DNA of 36,108 bases, taken from NCBI GenBank assembly GCA_031261395.1, contig JAISJT010000090.1, positions 1-36,108 of the forward strand. The letters run 5' to 3'. The stretch is from Eubacteriales Family XIII. Incertae Sedis bacterium (GTDB lineage: Bacteria > Bacillota > Clostridia > Peptostreptococcales > Anaerovoracaceae). Every line of letters starts with the position of its first letter. The first letter of the stretch is position 1. This document shows, piece after piece, positions 1 through 8,943 of the stretch. The position numbers and the translations under genes are program-made. Under the pieces are notes generated by a model. That model was not told the origin of the DNA, ran no database searches, and saw only the letters and a list, made by a program, of their open reading frames with translations.

Positions 1-172
1 CAAATCCGAATTTGCCAACACTTAGTGAAAGAAATGCATTTCTGTTGTTGAGAATGACGGCAATTCGGGTTTCGACCATATTTTGCACTGCAATTCCCGA
101 ACTGCCGAAACTTTGAGCAGGAAAAAGCCTGTTTTCGTGCTGAAAATTGTTCGGGTTTGGCGCCATTTCGTA

Positions 173-354
173 GCAAAGTACGCAAAATAGATGGCAATCA
201 ATAAACCTATCTCGTCAGCCAACAAAGCTGGCCAGCCGTCACCGCTTTTTAGAAATGGAAATCAAGGGCGCGAGCGCAGCGAGGGCCTACCCTAATACAT
301 TAGCGGAGCGTCCCCCGCCGCAGGCGGCACTGCGTTTTGCAAGCGGAAACATTC
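173..354 (+). repeat. Left copy of ~182-bp dispersed repeat; inverted copy at 35710-35892
   Basis: Hand alignment of 173-354 to the reverse complement of 35710-35892: about 9 substitutions and 1 indel. Begins GCAAAGTACGCAAAATAGATGGCAATC, ends GCAAGCGGA[AG]ACATTC. Confidence 0.95.
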
Positions 355-379
355 GAATTTATCAGCGTCATACCCTCTG

Positions 380-434
380 TCATTCCCGGGCGGCGGCGAA
401 GCCGACGGTGACCCCGGGCTTGACCCGGGGATGA
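380..434. repeat. GTCATTCCCGGG...CCGGGGATGAC palindromic repeat element
   Basis: gtcattcccgggcggcggcgaagccgacggtgaccccgggcttgacccggggatgac: complementary ends GTCATTCCCGG / CCGGGGATGAC. Confidence 0.75.
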
Positions 435-631
435 CAAGGGGTGCAAATTCGAATTTGTCGGGATGCGCTGAAAATTTGCAAAGTACGCAAAAACGTAAAT
501 CTCGGCGCAAAAATGGCGAAATTTCCGCCCAAAATGACGTTTTTGCGTACTTTGCTCAAAACAAGACTGTTTTGGATTCGCGTGTTCGCGCTGCTTGTAG
601 AATAGCAGTGAAAATGTTAGGATAAAGTACT

Positions 632-1579
632 TTGGAAACGATTACTTACAAACAAATACGCGAATTGTTTTTGACGAGACGGCCGAGAGATGCACACAAG
701 GGCGACTTCGGGCATGTGCTTGTCGTAGCCGGCAGCAAGGGAATGGCCGGCGCCGCTGTACTCTGCGCGCGCGGAGCGCTCCGTGCAGGCGCGGGTCTTG
801 TCACGGTCTCGGCGCCCGACGAACTGTTCGCCATCATACAGACAGCCGTGCCGGAAGCGATGTGCATAGGCCGCAGCCTTGAGACGGACCTTTCGGAAAG
901 CGCGCTACGGCGATATGATGCGGTCGCGCTTGGCCCGGGGATTGGCACAACGGCAAAATCCTATGAACTGGTTTCCTGGCTTTTGCAAAAATACACGGGA
1001 CAATTTGTCATCGATGCGGACGCGCTGAATATCGTTGCGGTCGCAAGCCGGTCTGACAAACAGTGGTTTGCAGGTTTTCCGACGGTACCGCCGCAGAGCA
1101 TCGTCACGCCGCATCCGGGTGAGGCTGCTCGGCTGCTCGGCGTCAGCTCGGAAACGGTCATCGGGAATCGCGCCGGGGCGCTCGCGGCGCTCAAAGCGCA
1201 GCTTGGCTGCGTAGTCTGTCTCAAAGGCGCCGGCACGCTCGTGTCGATGCCGGTCACCTTGTCTGCCGAATTTAAATTTGATTCGGCTCCGCAGAACCCG
1301 GATCCGGAAGGCCCGAAAGCGACCGACGGCTACATCAACACGACGGGCAATCCCGGCATGGCTACGGGCGGCGCGGGAGACGTGCTGACCGGTGTGATCG
1401 CGTCCCTCCTCGCGCAGGGGATGCCGCTTGAGACGGCTGCCCGGGCGGGCGTCTATATACACGGGCTCGCCGGGGATCTCGCGGCGAGTGAGAGGGGCGA
1501 GCACGGACTCACCGCCGGAGACATTGCGGAATATGTTGCTTATGCTATTAAAAAATTAGTAAATGAGTCTATATTGTAA
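632..1579 (+). CDS. nnrD: ADP-dependent NAD(P)H-hydrate dehydratase (YjeF C-terminal domain type)
   Basis: 315 aa; motifs KGDFGHVLVVAGSKGMAGAAVLCARGALRAGAGLVTV, VIDADALN, VTPHPGEAARLL, TGNPGMATGGAGDVLTGVIASLLAQG. TTG start. Confidence 0.93.
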   Translation: METITYKQIRELFLTRRPRDAHKGDFGHVLVVAGSKGMAGAAVLCARGALRAGAGLVTVSAPDELFAIIQTAVPEAMCIGRSLETDLSESALRRYDAVALGPGIGTTAKSYELVSWLLQKYTGQFVIDADALNIVAVASRSDKQWFAGFPTVPPQSIVTPHPGEAARLLGVSSETVIGNRAGALAALKAQLGCVVCLKGAGTLVSMPVTLSAEFKFDSAPQNPDPEGPKATDGYINTTGNPGMATGGAGDVLTGVIASLLAQGMPLETAARAGVYIHGLAGDLAASERGEHGLTAGDIAEYVAYAIKKLVNESIL

Positions 1580-1583
1580 ATGG

Positions 1584-1652
1584 ATCCCGGGTCTGAGCCC
1601 GGGATGACAGGTGATTGCCCGGGATGACAGGTGATTGCCCGGGATGGCAGGT
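1584..1652. repeat. CCCGGG hairpin plus 20-bp tandem repeat (GGGATGACAGGTGATTGCCC)
   Basis: ATCCCGGG-TCTGAG-CCCGGGAT hairpin at 1584-1605; exact 20-bp units 1601-1620 and 1621-1640 plus partial 1641-1652. Confidence 0.85.
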
Positions 1653-1670
1653 AAACAAAGGAGCGAGAAA

Positions 1671-3344
1671 ATGAGTGAGATCAAACTGAACAGCGACAAG
1701 GTGAAAGGCGGGGCTTCGGGCGCGTCTACGCGGGCGCTTTATTATGGGATGGGGTATACGCGGGCCGAGATCGACCGGCCGCTGATCGGCGTGGTCAATT
1801 CGCAAAACGACGTGGTGCCGGGGCATATGCTGCTGGACCGCATTGCTTCGGCGGTGCGCGACGGGATTTTGATGAGCGGCGGGACGCCCATCGAATTTCC
1901 GGCGATTGCGATTTGCGACGGCATCGCGATGGGGCATGAGGGGATGAAATATCCGCTCGCGAGCCGCGAACTCATTTGCGACTCGATCGAGGCGATGGCC
2001 ATCGCGCACCAGTTTGACGGACTCGTGATGATCCCCAACTGCGACAAGACCGTGCCGGGTATGCTGATGGCGGCGGCGCGGCTGAATATTCCGACGATCC
2101 TCGTCAGCGGCGGACCGATGCGCGCGGGGCGCGGGAACGGAAAAGCGCTCGACTTCAATTCGATTATGGAAGAGATCGGAACCTTCCGCGCGGGCAAAGC
2201 GACGGCGGAGGAACTCGAAGAGGTGGCGCTGAATGCCTGCCCCGGCTGCGGGTCGTGCTCGGGGCTGTTCACGGCCAATTCGATGAACTGCCTGACCGAG
2301 GCGCTCGGCATGGGGCTGCCGTACAACGGCACCGCGCTGTGCGATACGGGGGAACGCATCCGCATCGCGAAGACGGCGGGCGTCAAAATCATGGAACTCG
2401 TCGCGAAGGATCTCAGACCGCGCGACATCTTGACGGAAAAGGCTTTCCGCAACGCGATGACGGTCGATATGGCCATGGCCGGGTCGACGAATACCGTGCT
2501 GCATTTGCCGGCGATAGCATATGAAGCCGGACTGAAACTCAGCCTTACGGACTTTGACGCGGCGAGTGCGCGCACGCCTTACATCGCGAAACTCAGCCCG
2601 AGCGGCGTCCATCATATGGAAGACCTGCACTGGGCGGGCGGCATCCCGGCCATTATGAATGAACTTTCGAAAAAGGACTTGATCATCACGGACATCCCGA
2701 CCGTGACCGGTTTCACCGTCGGCGAAAATATTGCGTCAACCCCTGTCGTTGACAACGACGTCATCAAGCCGATTGACGCACCCTACCGCGACCGTGGCGG
2801 ACTGGCCATTCTTTACGGAAATCTGGCTACCGACGGCGCCGTCGTCAAAGAATCAGCCGTCGCGCCCGAGATGCTCAAGCACTCCGGGCCGGCTGTGGTC
2901 TTCAATTCCGAGGATGAAGCTACCGCAGCCATCAACGGCGGCAAGATCAAGGCCGGCGACGTGGTCGTGATCCGTTACGAGGGACCGAAAGGCGGCCCCG
3001 GCATGCGCGAGATGCTCGGCCCCACCTCGACCATCGCGGGTATGGGGCTCGATAAGGACGTCGCCCTGCTGACGGACGGCCGCTTTTCCGGCGCGTCTCG
3101 AGGCGCGTCCATCGGCCACATCAGCCCCGAGGCGGTCTCGGGCGGCGCGATCGCCATCGTGAAAAACGGCGACATCATCGACATCGACATCCCCGGTCGC
3201 AGCCTGTCCGTGCGCATCCCCGACGAAGAAATCGCCGCGCGCCAAGCCGCGCTCGTACATCCCGAGCCGCGCGTCAAAACCGGCTACCTCGCAAGATACG
3301 CAAAATTAGTACAATCCGCCAACACCGGCGCCGTACTGATTTGA
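1671..3344 (+). CDS. ilvD: Dihydroxy-acid dehydratase
   Basis: Start [14 protein letters not shown] at 1671 after [78 protein letters not shown]. Confidence 0.96.
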   Translation: MSEIKLNSDKVKGGASGASTRALYYGMGYTRAEIDRPLIGVVNSQNDVVPGHMLLDRIASAVRDGILMSGGTPIEFPAIAICDGIAMGHEGMKYPLASRELICDSIEAMAIAHQFDGLVMIPNCDKTVPGMLMAAARLNIPTILVSGGPMRAGRGNGKALDFNSIMEEIGTFRAGKATAEELEEVALNACPGCGSCSGLFTANSMNCLTEALGMGLPYNGTALCDTGERIRIAKTAGVKIMELVAKDLRPRDILTEKAFRNAMTVDMAMAGSTNTVLHLPAIAYEAGLKLSLTDFDAASARTPYIAKLSPSGVHHMEDLHWAGGIPAIMNELSKKDLIITDIPTVTGFTVGENIASTPVVDNDVIKPIDAPYRDRGGLAILYGNLATDGAVVKESAVAPEMLKHSGPAVVFNSEDEATAAINGGKIKAGDVVVIRYEGPKGGPGMREMLGPTSTIAGMGLDKDVALLTDGRFSGASRGASIGHISPEAVSGGAIAIVKNGDIIDIDIPGRSLSVRIPDEEIAARQAALVHPEPRVKTGYLARYAKLVQSANTGAVLI

Positions 3345-3383
3345 CCTAATGTGAGCAAAACCATATATTTACAAAAAAGCAGG

Positions 3384-3411
3384 TTGACATTCTGTGACTG
3401 TTTGATAAAAT
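3384..3411 (+). promoter_or_regulatory. Candidate promoter for antitoxin antisense RNA
   Basis: TTGACA (3384-3389), 16-nt spacer, TAAAAT (3406-3411); expected start near 3418. Confidence 0.7.
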
Positions 3412-3417
3412 AAAAGC

Positions 3418-3502
3418 ACAAGGGGCTTCCGCTCGCGCGAGGCGGTTACTCCTCAAATTGGAGATACCGTCTGATTCGCAACATCAGGCGGTTATTTTTT
3501 TT
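3418..3502 (+). ncRNA. Candidate antisense RNA antitoxin (type I TA), about 85 nt
   Basis: Lies downstream of the 3384-3411 promoter, ends at a hairpin plus U-tract, and is complementary to the 3' end of the small toxin ORF transcript. Confidence 0.6.
3466..3502 (+). terminator. Rho-independent terminator
   Basis: ACCGTCTGAT (3466-3475), loop TCGCAAC, ATCAGGCGGT (3483-3492), then TATTTTTTTT. Confidence 0.85.
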
Positions 3503-3563
3503 CATCTCGCAGAAAAAGCATGATGACAATCATGATAACTGTCAGCCATTCTATCGTGCTCAA
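3492..3563 (-). CDS. Putative holin-like / TxpA-BsrG-type small hydrophobic toxin, 23 aa
   Basis: Manual translation: MSTIEWLTVIMIVIMLFLRDEKK* (TTG start) after GGGGAGGTGATATA. Single hydrophobic segment with a charged tail. Below the ORF-track length cutoff. Confidence 0.75.
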   Translation of the reverse strand: MSTIEWLTVIMIVIMLFLRDEKK

Positions 3564-3657
3564 TATATCACCTCCCCACTGCGGCGCCCTTTTGCGCTGC
3601 TTCGAGTTCTAACGGTGAGTTTCGCCGCCTTGGGGTTTCCGCCCCTTGCTATAAAAC

Positions 3658-3686
3658 ACAATACATTATTTTTACATTGATGTCAA
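3658..3686 (-). promoter_or_regulatory. Candidate toxin mRNA promoter
   Basis: On minus strand: TTGACA (3681-3686), exact 17-nt spacer, TATTGT (3658-3663); followed by a structured leader GGGGCGGAAACCCC. Confidence 0.65.
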
Positions 3687-3711
3687 ATATATCTTGTATA
3701 TTTTTCCCTTT

Positions 3712-5709
3712 TTAACTGTGGACGGGTTTGATGTCTCCGTTGCGGTAGGCGTGCAGGAGCATTTCTAAGCTCTGGATCTCGTCTTGCAGCAGCGCGCCGG
3801 TGTCCGTGTCGCGGATGAAGATACGCTCCTTTGCGGGCGCCATGAAACGCAGCTCGCTGATGATGTCCGTGCCGTTGGCCACCGCATCCTCGATCGAGGT
3901 GAAAGGCTCGTGCATGATGAGGTTCATGCCGTGTGAGTTGAAGGTGAGCGTGCAGCCGGCTTGCCCGGTTTCCGGCTGATAGGCCTTTGAAAATCCGGCG
4001 TCGATGCAGATGATCTTTCCGCCCGCCTTGATTGCGGACTCGCCCCTCCCGTAGCGCACAGGGATATGACCGCAAATCAAGTGCGCCGTCTCCCTGTCCA
4101 AACCGAACTCCGCAAAAACACGATCCGCCATATCGGCGCTTTCATAGTTTTGATAAAACGGACCATAGCCCTCGTGATGCGTCTCTTTTTCATCGATAAA
4201 ATACCGCTCAAACGTCGCCATCTTGTCCTTGCCAAACAGCGGAGATTCGGGGCCGCACCACAGATACCAAAAGATATCCTTGCCTTCGTCTTCCGAATCG
4301 TGATAGGCGCGCCTCACCTCGGCGTCAATGCGGTCGAGCAGCGATCTGCCGGCATAGGCGCCGCGTGCAAAATGCACCGGCTTGAACGTCAGGTCCTCGT
4401 GCATCGGGATACCGGCATGAATGAGCAAATTGTTATTCATGATCCTGTACATGCTGCCGCGATCCAAAAGGAAACGTGCGTGTTCGCGCAGCTTTTCGCT
4501 GGAGATGAAGGAGCTTTTCAGCGAGAGGATGACCTTCTCCTCCTCAGGCGTCAGCGCGAAAGGATCCGCCAAATCACCCGCCAGCGTTGGCAGGTACGCC
4601 GTATTCAGCGCATACTGCGTGCCATTCACGAGTACGGTATTCGTAGCTCGGTCGTAGGTCGAAAGGATGATGCGGCCCGTCATCCCAAGCTCAGGATTGC
4701 GCCGGCAGGCTGCGTCCTCGAGCTTGAACTGGATGACCGCGATCGCCTTCTGCATGCGCGCCATGAGCAATTCGTCCATGTCGGGGATCTCGTCCGTGAT
4801 CTTCGGCAGGAAACCAGCGAGATCGGGATCGTCCGCATATTCGCTCAGGGCAAACATCGTGAGCGGCAGCAGATTGACGCCGTAGCCGTCCACTAAGATA
4901 GAGGTGTTCGCATAACGCAGACAGATCCGCACGGCATTTGCGATGCAGGCGAGATTGCCGCAAGCCGCGCCGATCCACAAGATGTCGTGGTTGCCCCACT
5001 GGATGTCAATGCTGTGCTGCGCCATGAGCTGATCCATGACGAGATGCGGGCCGTTGCCGCGGTCGTAGATGTCGCCGACGACGTGCAGGCGGTCGATGCC
5101 GAAGCGCCGGATCGTGGCGGACAGCTTGATGATGAAATCGTCGGACGCCCCCGTGGCGACGATCGTATTGACGATCTCGTCATAGTAATCAAGGCGGTCG
5201 CCCGCGACGTCCGTCTTGAACAGCAGCTCCTGCACGATATATGCGTAGGTCGGATCAAGCCCCTTGCGGATCTTCGAATGACTGTATTTGTGCGACACCA
5301 CGCGGCAGAGGACGATGAGCCGAATGATGGCAATGCGATAATAACCGGCATTTAGCCGACCTTCGCCGCGCAGCCGGCCCAGCATGGCGATAGGGTAATA
5401 GATCAGCGTACAAAATTCACGCAGACCGTCTTCCGTCAGCCGAAGTTCCTCGTCGGCGCAGCTCTCACCGAAGGCCTCGATAGCCTTTTCGCGGATCGTG
5501 CCCGAGCAGTTGCGCAGCACATGGTTGAAGGCCTCAAACTCTCCGTGGACGTCCGAGATGAAGTGCTCCGTCCCCTTGGGCAGATTCAGGATCGCATTGC
5601 GGTTGACGATCTCGGCGCTGACCTCGGAAATCGTGGGGTATTTTTCCGCCAGCAGACGCAGGTAACGCAGATCTTCCGCGCCGATATTTTGCTCGTTTTG
5701 TATATTCAT
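3712..5709 (-). CDS. fbp: Fructose-1,6-bisphosphatase class III
   Basis: 665 aa; LPKGTEHFISDVHGEFEAFNHVLRNCSG, VVGDIYDRGNGPHLVMDQL, WGNHDILWIGAACGN, LICGHIPVRYGRGESAIKAGGKIICIDAGFSKAYQ. Confidence 0.95.
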   Translation of the reverse strand: MNIQNEQNIGAEDLRYLRLLAEKYPTISEVSAEIVNRNAILNLPKGTEHFISDVHGEFEAFNHVLRNCSGTIREKAIEAFGESCADEELRLTEDGLREFCTLIYYPIAMLGRLRGEGRLNAGYYRIAIIRLIVLCRVVSHKYSHSKIRKGLDPTYAYIVQELLFKTDVAGDRLDYYDEIVNTIVATGASDDFIIKLSATIRRFGIDRLHVVGDIYDRGNGPHLVMDQLMAQHSIDIQWGNHDILWIGAACGNLACIANAVRICLRYANTSILVDGYGVNLLPLTMFALSEYADDPDLAGFLPKITDEIPDMDELLMARMQKAIAVIQFKLEDAACRRNPELGMTGRIILSTYDRATNTVLVNGTQYALNTAYLPTLAGDLADPFALTPEEEKVILSLKSSFISSEKLREHARFLLDRGSMYRIMNNNLLIHAGIPMHEDLTFKPVHFARGAYAGRSLLDRIDAEVRRAYHDSEDEGKDIFWYLWCGPESPLFGKDKMATFERYFIDEKETHHEGYGPFYQNYESADMADRVFAEFGLDRETAHLICGHIPVRYGRGESAIKAGGKIICIDAGFSKAYQPETGQAGCTLTFNSHGMNLIMHEPFTSIEDAVANGTDIISELRFMAPAKERIFIRDTDTGALLQDEIQSLEMLLHAYRNGDIKPVHS

Positions 5710-5765
5710 AATCTATATTATTGCACGAAAGGGTCACGGACTCAATCAAATCGAAATCTGCAAAT

Positions 5766-5795
5766 CGCGCCAAATGCGCGCCATCATTCGCGCCA
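5766..5795. repeat. Triplet direct repeat of CGCGCCA (downstream copy, overlapping fic stop codon)
   Basis: CGCGCCA at 5766, 5777, 5789 (spacing 11, 12 bp). Confidence 0.85.
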
Positions 5796-6824
5796 CCGAT
5801 AGGCCGTGCTTTTCCCGGCACCGGATGGGATCAAGAACCCGGCATCCACCAAATTTTTCAGTCTCCGCTGCACCGTCCGTTTTGGAACAGTTCTCAGGAT
5901 GTCGCACGCATCGGATACCGTTAATTCTCCAAACTGCTTTGCATAACTCAGCAGATCGGTTTCTTCTAAACTAATACGTTTTTTTTCGTCGCCCGGTGCA
6001 ATCAAACGAATGATGGTCAATTCGGCGAAGAGCACTTTGGCAGAGGAAAGAAACCCCTCGGTAAAGTATTCGATCCACGACGAAATATCTGCCCCCTCTT
6101 GGTACTCGCTGCCTTGACATTGATGTAAAGCGGCATAGTATTCTTGTTTCTCTTCGGCGTAGTACGAATCCAGCACGATCGATGAATTGAAGTCATACGC
6201 CTGTAGTCCAAGATAGAGCATGGTTGCCAGTCTTGCCGTCCGGCCATTGCCGTCGGAAAAAGGATGGATCGTCACCAACTGATAATGTAAGATTCCCGAG
6301 GCGATACAGGGGTGAATGTTTGCGGCCTTCGCGGAAAGCCATAGCATCAAATCATTCACAAGCTTGGGCGTTTTCTTCGCCGCCGGTCCACGATACTTCA
6401 CATTTTCATCTTGATCTACAATATAGATATCGCCCTTTCGGTAAGCGCCGGTCTTATCTTTTGGAATCAATTCCGACATCGCGAGCGCATGGAGCTTCAA
6501 AAGGTCCTCCCCCGAAAGCGGTTCGCCGGTCAGTTTTCGTTTTTCAATAAAATCCAGCGCTTTCTTATAATTGCGCACTTCCAGCACGGCATATTCATGC
6601 CGCGTAAGCGTACCATCCGCAAAGACCGCTTCCACCTGCTTGCGCGTCAACCGATTGCCCTCAATCGATGTAGAATTGTACGTTTTTTCTACCGTTGCAC
6701 GATAGCGCATTTCGATCTGCCGCTCCGGCAAAACAGATGCGTGCATAGCCGCCCCCCGAATCGCCTCGATTTGCGCGATCCGGTTCAATATTTCATTCGT
6801 GATCGTATATACCGGTTCAAACAT
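5784..6824 (-). CDS. Fic/DOC family protein with N-terminal inhibitory motif and C-terminal winged-helix-like region
   Basis: Core motif HPFSDGNGRTAR; N-terminal STSIEGNRL resembles the [S/T]xxxE[G/N] inhibitory helix; C-terminal tail ELTVSDACDILRTVPKRTVQRRLKNLVDAGFLIPSG resembles a wHTH. Confidence 0.93.
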   Translation of the reverse strand: MFEPVYTITNEILNRIAQIEAIRGAAMHASVLPERQIEMRYRATVEKTYNSTSIEGNRLTRKQVEAVFADGTLTRHEYAVLEVRNYKKALDFIEKRKLTGEPLSGEDLLKLHALAMSELIPKDKTGAYRKGDIYIVDQDENVKYRGPAAKKTPKLVNDLMLWLSAKAANIHPCIASGILHYQLVTIHPFSDGNGRTARLATMLYLGLQAYDFNSSIVLDSYYAEEKQEYYAALHQCQGSEYQEGADISSWIEYFTEGFLSSAKVLFAELTIIRLIAPGDEKKRISLEETDLLSYAKQFGELTVSDACDILRTVPKRTVQRRLKNLVDAGFLIPSGAGKSTAYRWRE

Positions 6825-6843
6825 ATCGTTATTCTATCACATT

Positions 6844-6873
6844 CGCGCCAAATACGCGCCAAGTTTCGCGCCA
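6844..6873. promoter_or_regulatory. Triplet direct repeat of CGCGCCA upstream of fic (candidate operator)
   Basis: CGCGCCA at 6844, 6855, 6867 (spacing 11, 12 bp), 20-50 nt upstream of the fic start codon. Confidence 0.7.
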
Positions 6874-7092
6874 AGCAGAATCTTACATGCCTATTAGTTC
6901 TACCAAATTTCCGTATTATCCGCGATGAAAACTTATGAAAAACTACGTTCGGAGACCGGCGGCCCATTCTTAGCACAGCAATAGCCTTCGGTTATTTATA
7001 GTATTGCCGAAATTTGAATAGACGATGTATGCCATTCTATATTATTATGTGCATTGAGCCTATTTGCTTTGTATCGTTTTGGAGGATGATGG

Positions 7093-7506
7093 ATGGATAT
7101 TGAATTTGTGCGGGAGTATTTTCGGGCCGACCGCTACTTGACGCTTACCGACGTTGTAATTGAGGAGATCGGCGAAGATTTCTGCCGCTGCCGTATGGAG
7201 GCGGCGCCGAAACATCTCAATGCCGCGGACAGGGTGCAGGGCGGCGCGATTTATACGCTGGCCGACTCCGCTTTTGCTGTGGCCTGCAACGTAGGGCATC
7301 TAAAGCGCGGGGAAGACCTGATCACCGTCAGCCAGTCCGCGACCATCAACTACCTGCGCGCTGTGCAGGGCGGCACGCTCTACGCCGAGGGCCGAAAGAT
7401 CGGCGGCGGCAAGAAGATGGCGCTCTACCGCATGGACGTCACGGACGAGAAAGGCCGCCTCGTCGCCACCATGAACGGCAACGCGTACACGGTACCCAAG
7501 CGCTGA
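7093..7506 (+). CDS. PaaI-family hotdog-fold thioesterase
   Basis: 137 aa; HLNAADRVQGGAIYTLADSAFAVACN and ATINYLRAVQGGTLYAEGRKIGGGKKMALYRMDVTDEKGRLVA are typical of PaaI/4HBT; SD TTGGAGGATGATGG. Confidence 0.92.
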   Translation: MDIEFVREYFRADRYLTLTDVVIEEIGEDFCRCRMEAAPKHLNAADRVQGGAIYTLADSAFAVACNVGHLKRGEDLITVSQSATINYLRAVQGGTLYAEGRKIGGGKKMALYRMDVTDEKGRLVATMNGNAYTVPKR

Positions 7507-7529
7507 ATTTATCAGTCAATCATTGGCGG

Positions 7530-8741
7530 TCAACTATCTGCGTGCAGTTTCACTCCCTGCGCTTTCAGGCGTTCCTGGAGTTTGCGGACGTCGAGATTCG
7601 GAAAATCGCTCGTCAGCGAGGCTGCGGTGCCGGCCGCTTCGCCCGTCACGGCGCACGGCGGGATGACGCGCGAGATATCCCACATCGCATCGGTCACAGA
7701 GATGCAGCGCCCCGCCGCCAGCAAATTCGGAACTTCCGGCCCGTATAGCAGGCGGTACGGCAATTCGTAGGCCGGCCCGCGCTTCCGCCAGTCGCCCGTC
7801 ATGCCTATGCTATCCTCCATGAAGACGCGGCTCTCCGTATCGTCCATCACATAGGCGCCGGAAAGCCGCCGCGACATGCGCACCAGCGGGATTTGCGAGA
7901 TCGTGACCGGCACGAAATCGGACACCGCCGCCTTGTGTTCCAAAATATCCGCATACATAGTGCTGTGGGCCTCGATGACCGCGCGGCTCAGCTCCTCGCC
8001 GTCAACGCCCGAAAAGCGCAGATTCCCGATGCTCTCGACCATCACATTGTCATAGTCCGCATCCTCGTCCGGGATGACGTCGGCCAGCCCAAACATCTTC
8101 AGCTTGACGATTCCTTCCGAATAATAATAATACCAGCTTGCCAGGCCGTTTCCCCCGGCATGGAGCGCCGTTCCGGCCCCGGACAGATGGCAAAGATCAG
8201 CGTCGCCCGTGCAGTCGATGTAGGATTCGGCACGCACCGCCGAGCGCCCCGACTTGTTTTCGATCAGAACCGCAGAAATGAGGTCTGCGTCTTTCAAAAC
8301 CCCGCAGGCCAACGTACCATAAAGGATCCTGACCCCGAGATCGGTCAACAGGCGCTCCGCATCGATCGCAAACAAATGCGGATTGAACTGGACGACATAG
8401 CGATGCTCGATCTTCTCTTCGCGTGTCCCGCCCTCAAGCCAGGCCTTGGGATAATTGGCCTCCGCCCCATGCTTGATGGAGAGATGCAGCAGTTCTTCAC
8501 CCAGTCCGTATATGACTTGATTGCCTTCGCCGTCGTCAAGCGGCAGATAGATCGTGATCAGGCCAAGCGTAGCCATACCGCCCAGACCATACTCCCGTTC
8601 AAGCAGGATCACGCTCTTGCCGTTCCTCGCTGCTGCCGCCGCCGCCGCGATCCCTGCGATCCCGCCGCCGGCCACGAGGACGTCGCACGAAAAACGGATC
8701 TCTGTCTGGCGGCCTTCTTCAAATACCGTATTGCTTCCCAT
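7530..8741 (-). CDS. FAD-dependent oxidoreductase
   Basis: CDVLVAGGGIAGIAAAAAAARNGKSVILLERE dinucleotide-binding motif; ESYIDCTGDADLCHLSGAG. Preferred start MGSNTVFEEGRQ at 8741 with SD CCGGAGGAATAT (ORF track extends to 8861). Confidence 0.9.
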   Translation of the reverse strand: MGSNTVFEEGRQTEIRFSCDVLVAGGGIAGIAAAAAAARNGKSVILLEREYGLGGMATLGLITIYLPLDDGEGNQVIYGLGEELLHLSIKHGAEANYPKAWLEGGTREEKIEHRYVVQFNPHLFAIDAERLLTDLGVRILYGTLACGVLKDADLISAVLIENKSGRSAVRAESYIDCTGDADLCHLSGAGTALHAGGNGLASWYYYYSEGIVKLKMFGLADVIPDEDADYDNVMVESIGNLRFSGVDGEELSRAVIEAHSTMYADILEHKAAVSDFVPVTISQIPLVRMSRRLSGAYVMDDTESRVFMEDSIGMTGDWRKRGPAYELPYRLLYGPEVPNLLAAGRCISVTDAMWDISRVIPPCAVTGEAAGTAASLTSDFPNLDVRKLQERLKAQGVKLHADS

Positions 8742-8943
8742 ATATTCCTCCGGATCAGGCGCTAAAAAAAGTACTGAGTAAATTATATCAGCACGGCCGC
8801 CCAAACCGTCATATATCGTTTGTGTTCCGCTATTCCATGTATATATCCCCGGAATATTCAAATGTCACTATTCACCTGCCGCATTACCAACTATAATCAA
8901 TTCATGAGCATATCACACGAGCCAATCAATAGAGGTCACGCGC

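Noticed and set aside
22-625. Short ORFs (64-72 aa) in the left repeat region
   Set aside because: Lie across repeat modules; no SD or recognisable protein; probably noncoding repeat DNA.
1569-2630. 353-aa minus-strand ORF
   Set aside because: Antisense to ilvD, Arg-rich shadow ORF that starts in repeat sequence.
632-3344. Branched-chain amino acid operon
   Set aside because: Only ilvD is present; neighbours are unrelated (nnrD, fbp), so no ilv operon claim is made.
4066-4896. 276-aa plus-strand ORF
   Set aside because: Antisense to fbp, shadow ORF.
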